A stretch of 15,573 bases of DNA from SMWD01 sp964629475 (GTDB lineage: Bacteria; Pseudomonadota; Gammaproteobacteria; Steroidobacterales; GCA-2729495). The notes beneath the pieces are model-generated. The model saw only the letters and a list, made by a program, of their open reading frames with translations, was not told the DNA's origin and searched no databases. The translations under genes and the position numbers were made by a program. The stretch covers positions 1 through 15,573 of the forward strand of contig CAZVQW010000034.1 of the NCBI GenBank assembly GCA_964629475.1. Reading direction: 5' to 3'. Positions 1 through 6,773 of the stretch are shown here, piece after piece. The stretch's first letter is position 1; the number at the start of each line of letters is the position of its first letter.

Positions 1-57
1 GGTCAGGTGGGCGCGGGGCTTCGGCACCAGCGCAGCGAGTCGCGCAATAAAGTCTGA
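1..57 (-). pseudogene. Remnant of IS91/Y2-type transposase (5'-truncated, runs off the left edge)
   Basis: Read on the minus strand, positions 51 to 1 encode FIARLAALVPKPRAHLT. I recognise this as the conserved block found in the C-terminal half of IS91-like (Y2_Tnp, 'putative transposase') proteins, usually preceded by a PLE-type triplet and followed by R-x-HGVxAP. The frame stays open back to position 99 and hits an in-frame TGA at 100-102. The residues upstream of position 51 no longer look like the family, so the 5' part of the gene is missing. The 3' part, if present, lies outside the window. The identification rests on memory of a short motif of 17 residues, so it is moderate. No terminal repeat or insertion junction can be defined. 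Confidence 0.55.
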
Positions 58-81
58 AAAGCAAGTCAATGAATTGGCGCC

Positions 82-88
82 GGAGGTG
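82..88 (+). promoter_or_regulatory. Shine-Dalgarno site of the cytochrome c gene
   Basis: GGAGGTG lies 6 nt before ATG 95. It decides the start: the frame is open from position 2, and a TTG at 74 would also be possible, but only ATG 95 has a well-placed ribosome binding site and puts a normal lipoprotein signal at the N-terminus. Confidence 0.8.
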
Positions 89-94
89 AATAAT

Positions 95-427
95 ATGAAT
101 CAGATTAATCGCGTTACTCATTCGGTTATGCCGATCGTATTTGGAATCTTGTCTGGCACGATATTGGTGGTATCGGCATGCACCCCGGATCCTGACAGGC
201 CGCTCACCGGGCCGGAGGCAGTTGCACGCGGCGCGCAGGTGTTCGACTACAACTGTGGCTTCTGCCATGGCGCCGACGGTCGAGGCCCGGCGCTATCCGA
301 GATCAAGTCTCTGTCAAAGGTCGAACGGCGTGCCAGCATTGCAAACCATCCTGTATCCGGCCAGATTCCGCAGCGGCTTCGAGCTAACGAGCTATCCGAT
401 CTCAATGAGTTTTTTGAATCAGAATAG
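95..427 (+). CDS. Lipoprotein monohaem cytochrome c, small
   Basis: A 110-residue c-type cytochrome, probably an electron carrier anchored in the periplasm. Residues 11-28 are a hydrophobic signal ending in a lipobox, VSAC, with Cys29 as the likely lipidation site. The haem motif is CGFCH at 54-58. The C-terminal helix region (about 95-110, LRANELSDLNEFF) matches the 'L-s-x-x-E-l-x-d-L' end of class I cytochromes c. The usual Met axial ligand appears to be missing: the segment that normally reads G-x-M-P reads G-Q-I-P (Ile91), and no Met follows the haem motif. His85, in NHPVSG, is the only other mature His and could be the distal ligand. The gene is convergent with the glycan operon and separated from it by only 27 nt, so it is probably not part of that pathway. 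Partner proteins are not in the window. Confidence 0.85.
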   Translation: MNQINRVTHSVMPIVFGILSGTILVVSACTPDPDRPLTGPEAVARGAQVFDYNCGFCHGADGRGPALSEIKSLSKVERRASIANHPVSGQIPQRLRANELSDLNEFFESE

Positions 428-454
428 ACGTTCGGAGGGCGATCTAAATCTGCC

Positions 455-1966
455 TCAAATGCATTCGGTCAGCAAGCGAATGACCTGAGCCGCCGATATC
501 TGCCTGCCAGATAGTCGAATCGAGGTTATCGACGCGAATGTCATTGCGCGCTCGAGACGTTCAGCATCTGCGCCGATGACGTTATCCCTGTAAACGCGTA
601 GCAGGTAGCCGACATTAGCGGCACAGAAATCCACATGGCCCGTTCGCTGCGCGTGCGCGAAAAAATGGCCAATGATTGTCCCCAGGTCATAGGCCGGATC
701 GCCGTGGCTCGAGCTACGCTCGAATCGCGAGACACCGAGTTTTTCGCCTGCCAACCAGATATTTTCGGGACAGAAGTCCAGATGAACAACATGTCGAAGC
801 ACGATGTCGGCACTGCCCGCGATGGATGTCAACCAGGTTTTCTTCGCCGCAGACGACACGATTCTGCTCTCGATCAGGCGCACGCAGCCGCGCAGAATCG
901 CGTTCCAGTGATCGGTTTCGGCCCGCTCGTCGCCCCGCAACGGATTTTCCGGCAGCGGCATTGAATGCAGTTCCGCCAGAAAACGGCCAATCTGTTCCGC
1001 GATACGCTGGTCGGTGACGAATCGGTCGATCTGCATCGCCAGCGGGGCCGTACTTTCACCGAAACCGGTCAGGGCCAGGGTGCGCGTGCGCTTGTCGAAG
1101 AAAACGACCTGCGGCAATGCGTATTGTCCGGAATTCAATGCGGCCAGGTGCTTCAGGGTGCGTCGCTCCGCGGCCAGCCGCTGGCGCGGTTTCTGTTCGA
1201 GCGGTCCCGTATACGAGCCCGACCCGACGGTATCGCCGGCATATTTGACGATGAGTTCCGTACCGCAGGACGTCGTCAATGCGAATTCGGGATCGACGGT
1301 TTGCGCGTCGATTGCGCGCAAGGGCCCGCGGATGTCTATGTCTCTGGAATGCAGCACAGGGGTGATCTTTTCGAGAAACACGTCCGTTACGGTGCGGAGG
1401 CGATTGCGGCAGGTGCTCCAGACGGTGTCCCGGTCACTCGCCGAAAGATGGTCGGGCAATCGCGTGAGAAATTTGCCGCGGCCCGCGTCGCCGGCGGCAA
1501 GCATGCGGCGCAAATCGGTCGACCGAATCTTCGTTTGCGTCGTCACGACCGATGCGGCAACACCGGATTCGCGGCTCAGCCGGTCGATTTCGGTGAAGCG
1601 ATCATCGCCCGCCGCGAGATCCGACCGACCGATGCAGAATAGTAATCTGTCACCGGCGCAGGAATGATCGAAGTACGTCAACGCATGTTCGATGGCGGTA
1701 TGCTCGGCAATGACGACACGAACGCCGGTTATATCCGTGAGATACAGATGCCATATTGACCGTGCGGTTTCCGCATCGATGGCGAGCCCCGTCTGCGGAA
1801 GTATGCGACAGCGATTCGAGATGACGATAACCACTTCGTCGACCTCGGGACGTGCGAGCAAACTCTGCACCGATTCGAAGTGACCGCGGTGCGGAGGCTT
1901 AAAGGAACCCGGAAATAATGCGCGGCAGACGCCGGCGGTCGATACCCGTTTTCTAGTCGCTGCCAT
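455..1966 (-). CDS. Fusion: HxGH nucleotidyltransferase + APH/choline-kinase-like domain
   Basis: 503 residues in two domains. Residues 14-160 form a Rossmann-type nucleotidyltransferase of the NMNAT/TagD/HldE-C superfamily: FPGSFKPPHRGHF holds the HxGH nucleotide-binding motif (HRGH, 26-29), and TKIRSTDLRR (145-154) matches the family's second 'I-S/R-S-T-x-x-R' motif. Residues 225-500 resemble an aminoglycoside/choline kinase: a lobe-N Lys in LIVKY (241), the catalytic loop HLDFCPEN (395-402), and HGDPAYDLG (421-429). The metal-binding Asp expected in an I-D-F-E sequence is Arg414 (VSRFE), so kinase activity is doubtful. Such a protein would normally phosphorylate a small alcohol or sugar and couple it to CMP or AMP, as kinase-nucleotidyltransferase HldE does with unrelated kinase folds. 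The substrate here is unknown. It is the last gene of the operon, 6 nt after the porin gene; no clear ribosome site precedes ATG 1966, which suggests coupling. Confidence 0.8.
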   Translation of the reverse strand: MAATRKRVSTAGVCRALFPGSFKPPHRGHFESVQSLLARPEVDEVVIVISNRCRILPQTGLAIDAETARSIWHLYLTDITGVRVVIAEHTAIEHALTYFDHSCAGDRLLFCIGRSDLAAGDDRFTEIDRLSRESGVAASVVTTQTKIRSTDLRRMLAAGDAGRGKFLTRLPDHLSASDRDTVWSTCRNRLRTVTDVFLEKITPVLHSRDIDIRGPLRAIDAQTVDPEFALTTSCGTELIVKYAGDTVGSGSYTGPLEQKPRQRLAAERRTLKHLAALNSGQYALPQVVFFDKRTRTLALTGFGESTAPLAMQIDRFVTDQRIAEQIGRFLAELHSMPLPENPLRGDERAETDHWNAILRGCVRLIESRIVSSAAKKTWLTSIAGSADIVLRHVVHLDFCPENIWLAGEKLGVSRFERSSSHGDPAYDLGTIIGHFFAHAQRTGHVDFCAANVGYLLRVYRDNVIGADAERLERAMTFASITSIRLSGRQISAAQVIRLLTECI

Positions 1967-1972
1967 GGAAAA

Positions 1973-3793
1973 TCAATAGCTGTAGCTGACTTCCAGCTCC
2001 ATGAGCCAGGCGGGATCGTTCGATGTGAACGCGGATCCGGGCGAGAAATAGCTACCGACGATTTCGAAATCCCAGTGGGTCCATTCCCGGAACCCGGCCA
2101 CGATATCGAGTTCCGTGCCGAGGCTCGTCGACAGTCCGTTGCTGTCGGCGTCGATTCTGAGCGAGTGCTCGCTGCTGGCATTTTTCTGCCGATAGGTATG
2201 ATGAATCAATTCCAGTGAGCTCTTGTCGAAAAACCGTAATCCGAATGCCAGCGTCGTGATTCGAATATTGGCGAGCTCCGGCCTGGCCAGCTCACCGTAG
2301 TACCGGAAGCGGTTCACGCCGTTGAATCGATTGTTGTTATCGTCGAGACCCGTTTGCCGAAAATCACCATCGTCGAATGCATAACCGAGAGTGAGTGTCG
2401 GCTCAAAACGGCTGTCGAATCTGATGCTGGTGCCGATGTCCACACCCCAGCCGCTGCGGCTGCGCTCGTCAGCGGCCGTTACGATCGAGCGCGAATCGTC
2501 GAAGTCGTCGAAGTCATAGTTCATTTCATCGCCCTGAACGATCGCCGAGTCGGCCCAGAATTCGACTTCGCTGACATCGCCGGCGTCGAAATCTCCGGAA
2601 AGCCGCGCCCCGAACCAGTCCAGCTGCGCATCCATATCGTCCTCGCGCCGATTGTCGACCGTCATCCCGGACAGGAGTCTCGATGAGCGGTCGTCGTGAT
2701 GAAGATAGAACAACCTGAAATCGGCGGCGGACGAAATCTTCCATCGCGCACTCGACAGGAGCCGGAGAATGTCTTCTTCTTCGGGGTCGATATCGTCTGC
2801 GCGCAGATCTTCCCTGGCGATCTCCTGCGCGATGCCGACGTCGAACCCGAGCTTGTCGGAACCGACGAAAAACCTGACCGCGTCGAGGTCATCGTCCCAC
2901 CACCATTCTCGTTCTTCCGCAAAATTCTGCCGTCCTATCTGCAGGCCGACGGGCCAGTTAAATGGTTGATCAAAATAAATCCAGGATTGTCCCCGCTTGT
3001 ACTCGGTATCGCTGTCAACCCTGCTCAACGGGGTCGCATATTCCTGGCTCAACTCGGCCTTGAACTCCAGATAGGCCGAAACGACTTCATTGAGCGACAA
3101 AAACAGGTCCAGCTGAACCTCTTCCTGAAAGTCGATCAGATCGTCATCGTTCTCGTTGTCCAGGTTCTGGTCGCGCTCGTACGACGAAGACAGTTCTACT
3201 TCTCCGCCCACGATGAGTTCGGCATCACCTAACTGAATCGTGAACTGGTCCGTGGGACGTCGATCGCCGAGACGGCGGGTTCGGGCGCGGCCGTTCGAAT
3301 AAAGGCGCGTGGGTGCCCAGGTCGGGATGCCGGCCAAGTCGATCCGGTTCATGGACCGGTATCGTTGCGCCCCGGTCACCGTGCCGATGATCTCCACGCT
3401 GTCGGGTGAGTCGATATCGCCGGATTCAATTCGGCTGATATAGAAAACCTGGTTACCGCCGAGAACGCCCGTGAGGTTTGCATCAATCTCGACCGTGCTG
3501 CCCTTCTGGATACCGTCGAGTTGACCTTGCTGTTTTTGGCGCCAGTTCATCCATACGGGTCCGACACGCAACCTGCGGTTCTCCGAATCGATTGACAGGA
3601 CTTCGCCCGTAACCCGGATCCGTCTCGGATTCTTGCTCGAATCGCGTTGTGAAATCTTATAAACGGTCAGACGGTCTTCGGACCACACACCCTCGACCTT
3701 CAGCCTTTGCTCGGCAGCGAGTGCGATATCCATTGTCGATATCACGAGCAGACTGATGACCCAGACATCCAGGTACCCTGATCTTTTTTTCAT
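1973..3793 (-). CDS. AlgE-like outer-membrane export porin with N-terminal DUF5666-like domain
   Basis: 606 residues. Residues 1-26 are a signal peptide (basic MKKR, hydrophobic core, cleavage after ALA). Residues about 28-145 look like a small beta-barrel DUF5666/OB-type module (RIRVTGEVLSID, RLRVGPVWMNW, GSTVEIDANL). From about 185 to the end the sequence alternates polar and hydrophobic residues in strands with acidic loops, and it resembles the alginate-export (AlgE) barrel family (GRQNFAEEREWWWDDDL, GLRFFDKSSLELIHH). It ends in the aromatic SYSY typical of outer-membrane proteins. The likely role is passage of an anionic or modified glycan through the outer membrane. The acidic loops would instead suit a basic or deacetylated polymer, but that is speculative. 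ATG 3793 lies 1 nt after the stop of the deacetylase gene, so the two are coupled. The N-terminal module is not part of classical AlgE. Confidence 0.8.
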   Translation of the reverse strand: MKKRSGYLDVWVISLLVISTMDIALAAEQRLKVEGVWSEDRLTVYKISQRDSSKNPRRIRVTGEVLSIDSENRRLRVGPVWMNWRQKQQGQLDGIQKGSTVEIDANLTGVLGGNQVFYISRIESGDIDSPDSVEIIGTVTGAQRYRSMNRIDLAGIPTWAPTRLYSNGRARTRRLGDRRPTDQFTIQLGDAELIVGGEVELSSSYERDQNLDNENDDDLIDFQEEVQLDLFLSLNEVVSAYLEFKAELSQEYATPLSRVDSDTEYKRGQSWIYFDQPFNWPVGLQIGRQNFAEEREWWWDDDLDAVRFFVGSDKLGFDVGIAQEIAREDLRADDIDPEEEDILRLLSSARWKISSAADFRLFYLHHDDRSSRLLSGMTVDNRREDDMDAQLDWFGARLSGDFDAGDVSEVEFWADSAIVQGDEMNYDFDDFDDSRSIVTAADERSRSGWGVDIGTSIRFDSRFEPTLTLGYAFDDGDFRQTGLDDNNNRFNGVNRFRYYGELARPELANIRITTLAFGLRFFDKSSLELIHHTYRQKNASSEHSLRIDADSNGLSTSLGTELDIVAGFREWTHWDFEIVGSYFSPGSAFTSNDPAWLMELEVSYSY

Positions 3794-3794
3794 C

Positions 3795-4571
3795 TTATCC
3801 GTAACCCCTGTTCATGATCCTCTGCGCATGATTCCGGGTTGCCAATTCCATGATCGAAGCAAAGCTGACGTGTCCGGATGCTTGCAGGGCATCTAATACA
3901 TTGTTGAGATAGTCGAGTTCGACACCGCCCATGTGTTCGTGGTGCAGCATGATTCCAACGACATCCGCGCGGGCAAGGTGTTTACTCAATCGGCTGATGG
4001 ATACGTTGTCGCCGGATTTGTCCGCGTTTCTCAGCTTGACCCAGTCGACGGCAACGGGAATCTCGACAAGGTCCATCAGTGCCGTTGATTCCGCGCCGAC
4101 ATCTCTGGACAGGATCGAAAAATCCGCCTCATTCAGCGCGTCGACCGTGTCCTGAGTGCAGCGATTCCACGGCGGTGTAAATATCGGTTCAACCCTGTCA
4201 CCGAATACTTCACGGAGTCGCGCAGATCCTTTTTCGATATCGACGAACTGGTTCTGAGCCTCCCGACATTTGCCGAATTCTGATTTCCGCCCGCTGATCT
4301 CATGGTTTGTGTGAGAATAGCCGTGCTGGTGAATATGAAATAGTTGCGGCGCCGCGTGCAGCAGGTCGGCAATCGTGTCGATGCATTCGTCGTCGAGTGC
4401 TGTGGGGATCGCGGCAATATCCAACGGCACACCGCGCCGTTCGAACAGCTCACCCAGACACACGAGCCGATCGTTTGCCCACCCGCCATCGTCATCCCGG
4501 AAAAAGATTTGTGTGGGCCGATTCTTGCGCGCCAGCGTGTCTCGAATTGTGTCCAGACTAACCATTGGCAT
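3795..4571 (-). CDS. Polysaccharide deacetylase-like protein (NodB/DUF2334 type), cytoplasmic
   Basis: 258 residues with the landmarks of carbohydrate esterase family 4 and DUF2334 enzymes in the right order: FFRDDDGGW (23-31) with the catalytic and metal Asp, HQHGYSHTNHE (81-91) supplying the two metal His residues, FTPPWN (131-136), and GIMLHHEHM (206-214) with the late catalytic His. The expected reaction is metal-dependent removal of N- or O-acetyl groups from a sugar. There is no signal peptide or membrane segment, so it should work in the cytoplasm, unlike PgaB or AlgJ/AlgF-type modifying enzymes. The gene overlaps the preceding glycosyltransferase gene by 14 nt if ATG 4571 is used. ATG 4565, two codons later, is an equally possible start. 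Neither has a strong ribosome site. The substrate is probably the precursor or the growing chain made by its neighbours. Confidence 0.8.
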   Translation of the reverse strand: MPMVSLDTIRDTLARKNRPTQIFFRDDDGGWANDRLVCLGELFERRGVPLDIAAIPTALDDECIDTIADLLHAAPQLFHIHQHGYSHTNHEISGRKSEFGKCREAQNQFVDIEKGSARLREVFGDRVEPIFTPPWNRCTQDTVDALNEADFSILSRDVGAESTALMDLVEIPVAVDWVKLRNADKSGDNVSISRLSKHLARADVVGIMLHHEHMGGVELDYLNNVLDALQASGHVSFASIMELATRNHAQRIMNRGYG

Positions 4572-5679
4572 ACAACTCGTGGACGATTCGCCGGCTTTCC
4601 GCTGCGCCGTTCAAATCAATCCGGCAGGACGTATCCGCGTCCCGTATCTGGTCGACAGCCTGCACCAGGCGATCGGTCGTCAGTTCCGATTCCCGCAATA
4701 CGGTGGCACGGCCGCATTCCTGCAGCAGTTTGGCACGACGGTATTGCTCGTTTTCCTGTTCTGCCTCGAACGGCACGAGAATCGCGGGAATGTCGGCACG
4801 GATAATGTCGGTAAACGTGTTATAGCCGCACTGACTGATCGACACTTGCGACGCTGCAAGCACGTGCGGCAAGTTCTCGACATACGGCACGATACTCAGT
4901 CCCGGGCATTTGATACTGTCGAGAAATCCGTCTTTCGCGAATGGCCCGGCGATGATCAGCATGTCCAGGGAAACCTCCGCCTTGAGGCGCGCGAATGAAT
5001 GTGCCGCCACCTCGAGCAACTGATGCCCGACGCGGCCGCCGCCTGCGGATACGACGATTCTCTGTTCGCGTTCCGCCGGTTGCGCTGGCGCCGGCCGGGA
5101 GACATAGCCCGTGTAGTGAACCGGGATCCCGATATCGCCGTGCGCGGAAAAGGTTTCCTCGAGACGCACGAACCGTGAATCGGCGTGTACCAGTACGGCG
5201 TCGAAGTACTCGTTCAGCCAGCGTGCGGCGCGCTGATCAAATCTCGCCTGATCACTGCGGGCGGTTACCAGTATGTCACGCACGCTGCACAGGACCTGGG
5301 TCAACGGTTCACCGCGAACCTGTTGAATCAGTAACGTGATCTCGTCACGAAACTTCTTGCGGCCGAAAGGAAACATTTCGACGATCAATGTATCGGGCCT
5401 GTACTCCTGCGCGATTTTAACGACCCGATCGCGTCGCCGGTCGAGCACCGCCTGCGGGTCGGCGCCGCTGTGGTTATTTTCCAGCTGACCGCCGGTGTTC
5501 ATGTCGAGAGGGGGGAGTTTTTCCAGCCGGATATCCGGATTGATTGCGAGCGATTCCGGAATCTTGCCGCCGCTGATCACGCACACCTGGCCAAGGCGCA
5601 GGAATGCTTCGGCGAGTTGCAGCACGCGCATCAGATGACCCACGCCGAGAGAATGCTGACAATAAAACAGGGTTTTCAT
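4558..5679 (-). CDS. MurG/COG4671-like GT-B glycosyltransferase (copy 1)
   Basis: 373 residues from ATG 5679. This start is chosen because the protein then begins MKTLFYCQHSLGVGH, the family's first beta strand plus the G-x-G-H acceptor loop (12-15), and because the ATG overlaps the stop of the preceding gene as ATGA. A longer open frame reaches 5895 but is an artefact. The C-terminal half has VVSAGGGRVGHQ (209-219), SQCGYNTFTDII (282-293) and VPFEAEQENEQYRRA (302-316), the donor-binding signature of MurG-type transferases that use a UDP-sugar. It probably adds one sugar to a lipid-linked or soluble acceptor at the cytoplasmic face; no transmembrane segment is seen. It is a paralogue of the first complete gene of the operon (14105-15394). 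The sugar cannot be predicted. Confidence 0.82.
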   Translation of the reverse strand: MKTLFYCQHSLGVGHLMRVLQLAEAFLRLGQVCVISGGKIPESLAINPDIRLEKLPPLDMNTGGQLENNHSGADPQAVLDRRRDRVVKIAQEYRPDTLIVEMFPFGRKKFRDEITLLIQQVRGEPLTQVLCSVRDILVTARSDQARFDQRAARWLNEYFDAVLVHADSRFVRLEETFSAHGDIGIPVHYTGYVSRPAPAQPAEREQRIVVSAGGGRVGHQLLEVAAHSFARLKAEVSLDMLIIAGPFAKDGFLDSIKCPGLSIVPYVENLPHVLAASQVSISQCGYNTFTDIIRADIPAILVPFEAEQENEQYRRAKLLQECGRATVLRESELTTDRLVQAVDQIRDADTSCRIDLNGAAESRRIVHELYANG

Positions 5680-6773
5680 TGCGTAATTTCCACGACCAGG
5701 CGCGCGGCCCGATCGAGATTGCGCCGGACTTTTCGCGCGGCCAGGCATACATCCGGGGCCTTCGCGGCCTTGAAGGCTTTCGCGAAATGTTTGTGCGAGC
5801 GGTAGAACGCCAGCAGATGCTGATCGACCAGCGGCATCGAGAACCGGAACTCCATCTGGACCGGCGCTGCTATATGCTCTGGCTCGTAATCCCACTCGGC
5901 GAGGAAAGTCGCGAAGTCGAGTTCCGGATGACCCATTGCGGCGCGGTCAAAGTCGACGAGCGCCAGGTCGTCGTCCTCGATCAGCCACTGGTTGCTGTGC
6001 AATGATCCATGGATAGGCACGAGCGGCATTTGGCGCACGGCGAGTGAACTATGTAGTTTCTCCAACAGATCGATCACGCGATCGACCTTGGTTGCCAGTG
6101 TCGGTATGCGCGAGCGGATCTGTTCGGCATAACGATTCGTGCGCCGTTGCTGTTCGGTCAGGCCGAACCGCTCCGGAAAAACGACATCGCTCCGGTGCAA
6201 AGACGCAATCGCCCGGGCGATCGAGCCGCCGTACTCGGTGCCGCCGGAAGTCAAAAACGGCTGCAACGGCTGACCGGTCAGCCTCGACTGCACGAGAATC
6301 TGTGTGGATTTGTTGAGCAACAAGGGCTGGCTGACCCGAAATCGCAGCGAGGATCGATGCGGAAATATCGCGCGTAGTCGATCGAACACGGATTCACAGT
6401 TTCTCGCCAGGCATTTGATAATGACAGGACGATCCGCGCCGTCGATCGCGGCCAGCGTCACACGTTTGCCGGGCCGGTACCGGAGCACTTCGACGTTACG
6501 GTACGATGTGAAGATGTCCTTGAGTCCCGGTAATGCGGGATCCTCGTCAAACGTGTGACAACACATCTCGCCTATATCGGGAACGCTCAGCTCGTGTGAA
6601 CCCTCGACGTTCAGATCATTGCGCAGCACGACGACATCTCGCGTTCCACCGTTACGTTGCAATACATAGATCTGACTGCCATCGGACCTCGTGGCCGTAT
6701 GGTTTTGCTGCCATCGGCCGCCTAGCCATTTTTCGACCGCGGCGATTTGCGGGCTAATTTCTTCCGGCGACAT
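5676..6773 (-). CDS. APH-fold phosphotransferase-like protein with altered catalytic loop
   Basis: 365 residues of the aminoglycoside-phosphotransferase/choline kinase superfamily. The N-lobe has LRYRPGKRVTL (97-107) and a likely ATP-binding Lys120 in VIIKCLA. The C-lobe has PIHGSLHSNQWLI (253-265) followed by LVDFDRAAMGHPELDFATF (272-290). The second metal-binding region is normal (Asp274, Asp276), but the catalytic loop, normally HGDxHxxN, has Ser257 in place of the general-base Asp and Gln262 in place of the metal Asn (an Asn sits one place earlier). The protein may be a pseudokinase, or use another nucleophile arrangement. ATG 6773 is supported by a good ribosome site and overlaps the ABC transporter stop by 20 nt. 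Its 3' end overlaps the next gene as ATGA. No signal peptide. Role unknown; position suggests service to the exporter or glycosyltransferases. Confidence 0.78.
   Translation of the reverse strand: MSPEEISPQIAAVEKWLGGRWQQNHTATRSDGSQIYVLQRNGGTRDVVVLRNDLNVEGSHELSVPDIGEMCCHTFDEDPALPGLKDIFTSYRNVEVLRYRPGKRVTLAAIDGADRPVIIKCLARNCESVFDRLRAIFPHRSSLRFRVSQPLLLNKSTQILVQSRLTGQPLQPFLTSGGTEYGGSIARAIASLHRSDVVFPERFGLTEQQRRTNRYAEQIRSRIPTLATKVDRVIDLLEKLHSSLAVRQMPLVPIHGSLHSNQWLIEDDDLALVDFDRAAMGHPELDFATFLAEWDYEPEHIAAPVQMEFRFSMPLVDQHLLAFYRSHKHFAKAFKAAKAPDVCLAARKVRRNLDRAARLVVEITQ

Noticed and set aside
1..94. Sigma-70 promoter for the cytochrome gene
   Set aside because: No convincing -10/-35 pair could be seen; only the ribosome site is supported.
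462..482. CATTCG / CGAATG inverted repeat as a terminator between the convergent genes
   Set aside because: Only 6 bp with a 9-nt loop, no T-run, and it lies inside the end of the fusion gene.
5680..5895. 72-codon N-terminal extension of the MurG-like gene ending at 4558
   Set aside because: It overlaps the conserved end of the APH-like gene, while ATG 5679 gives the family N-terminus and an ATGA junction.
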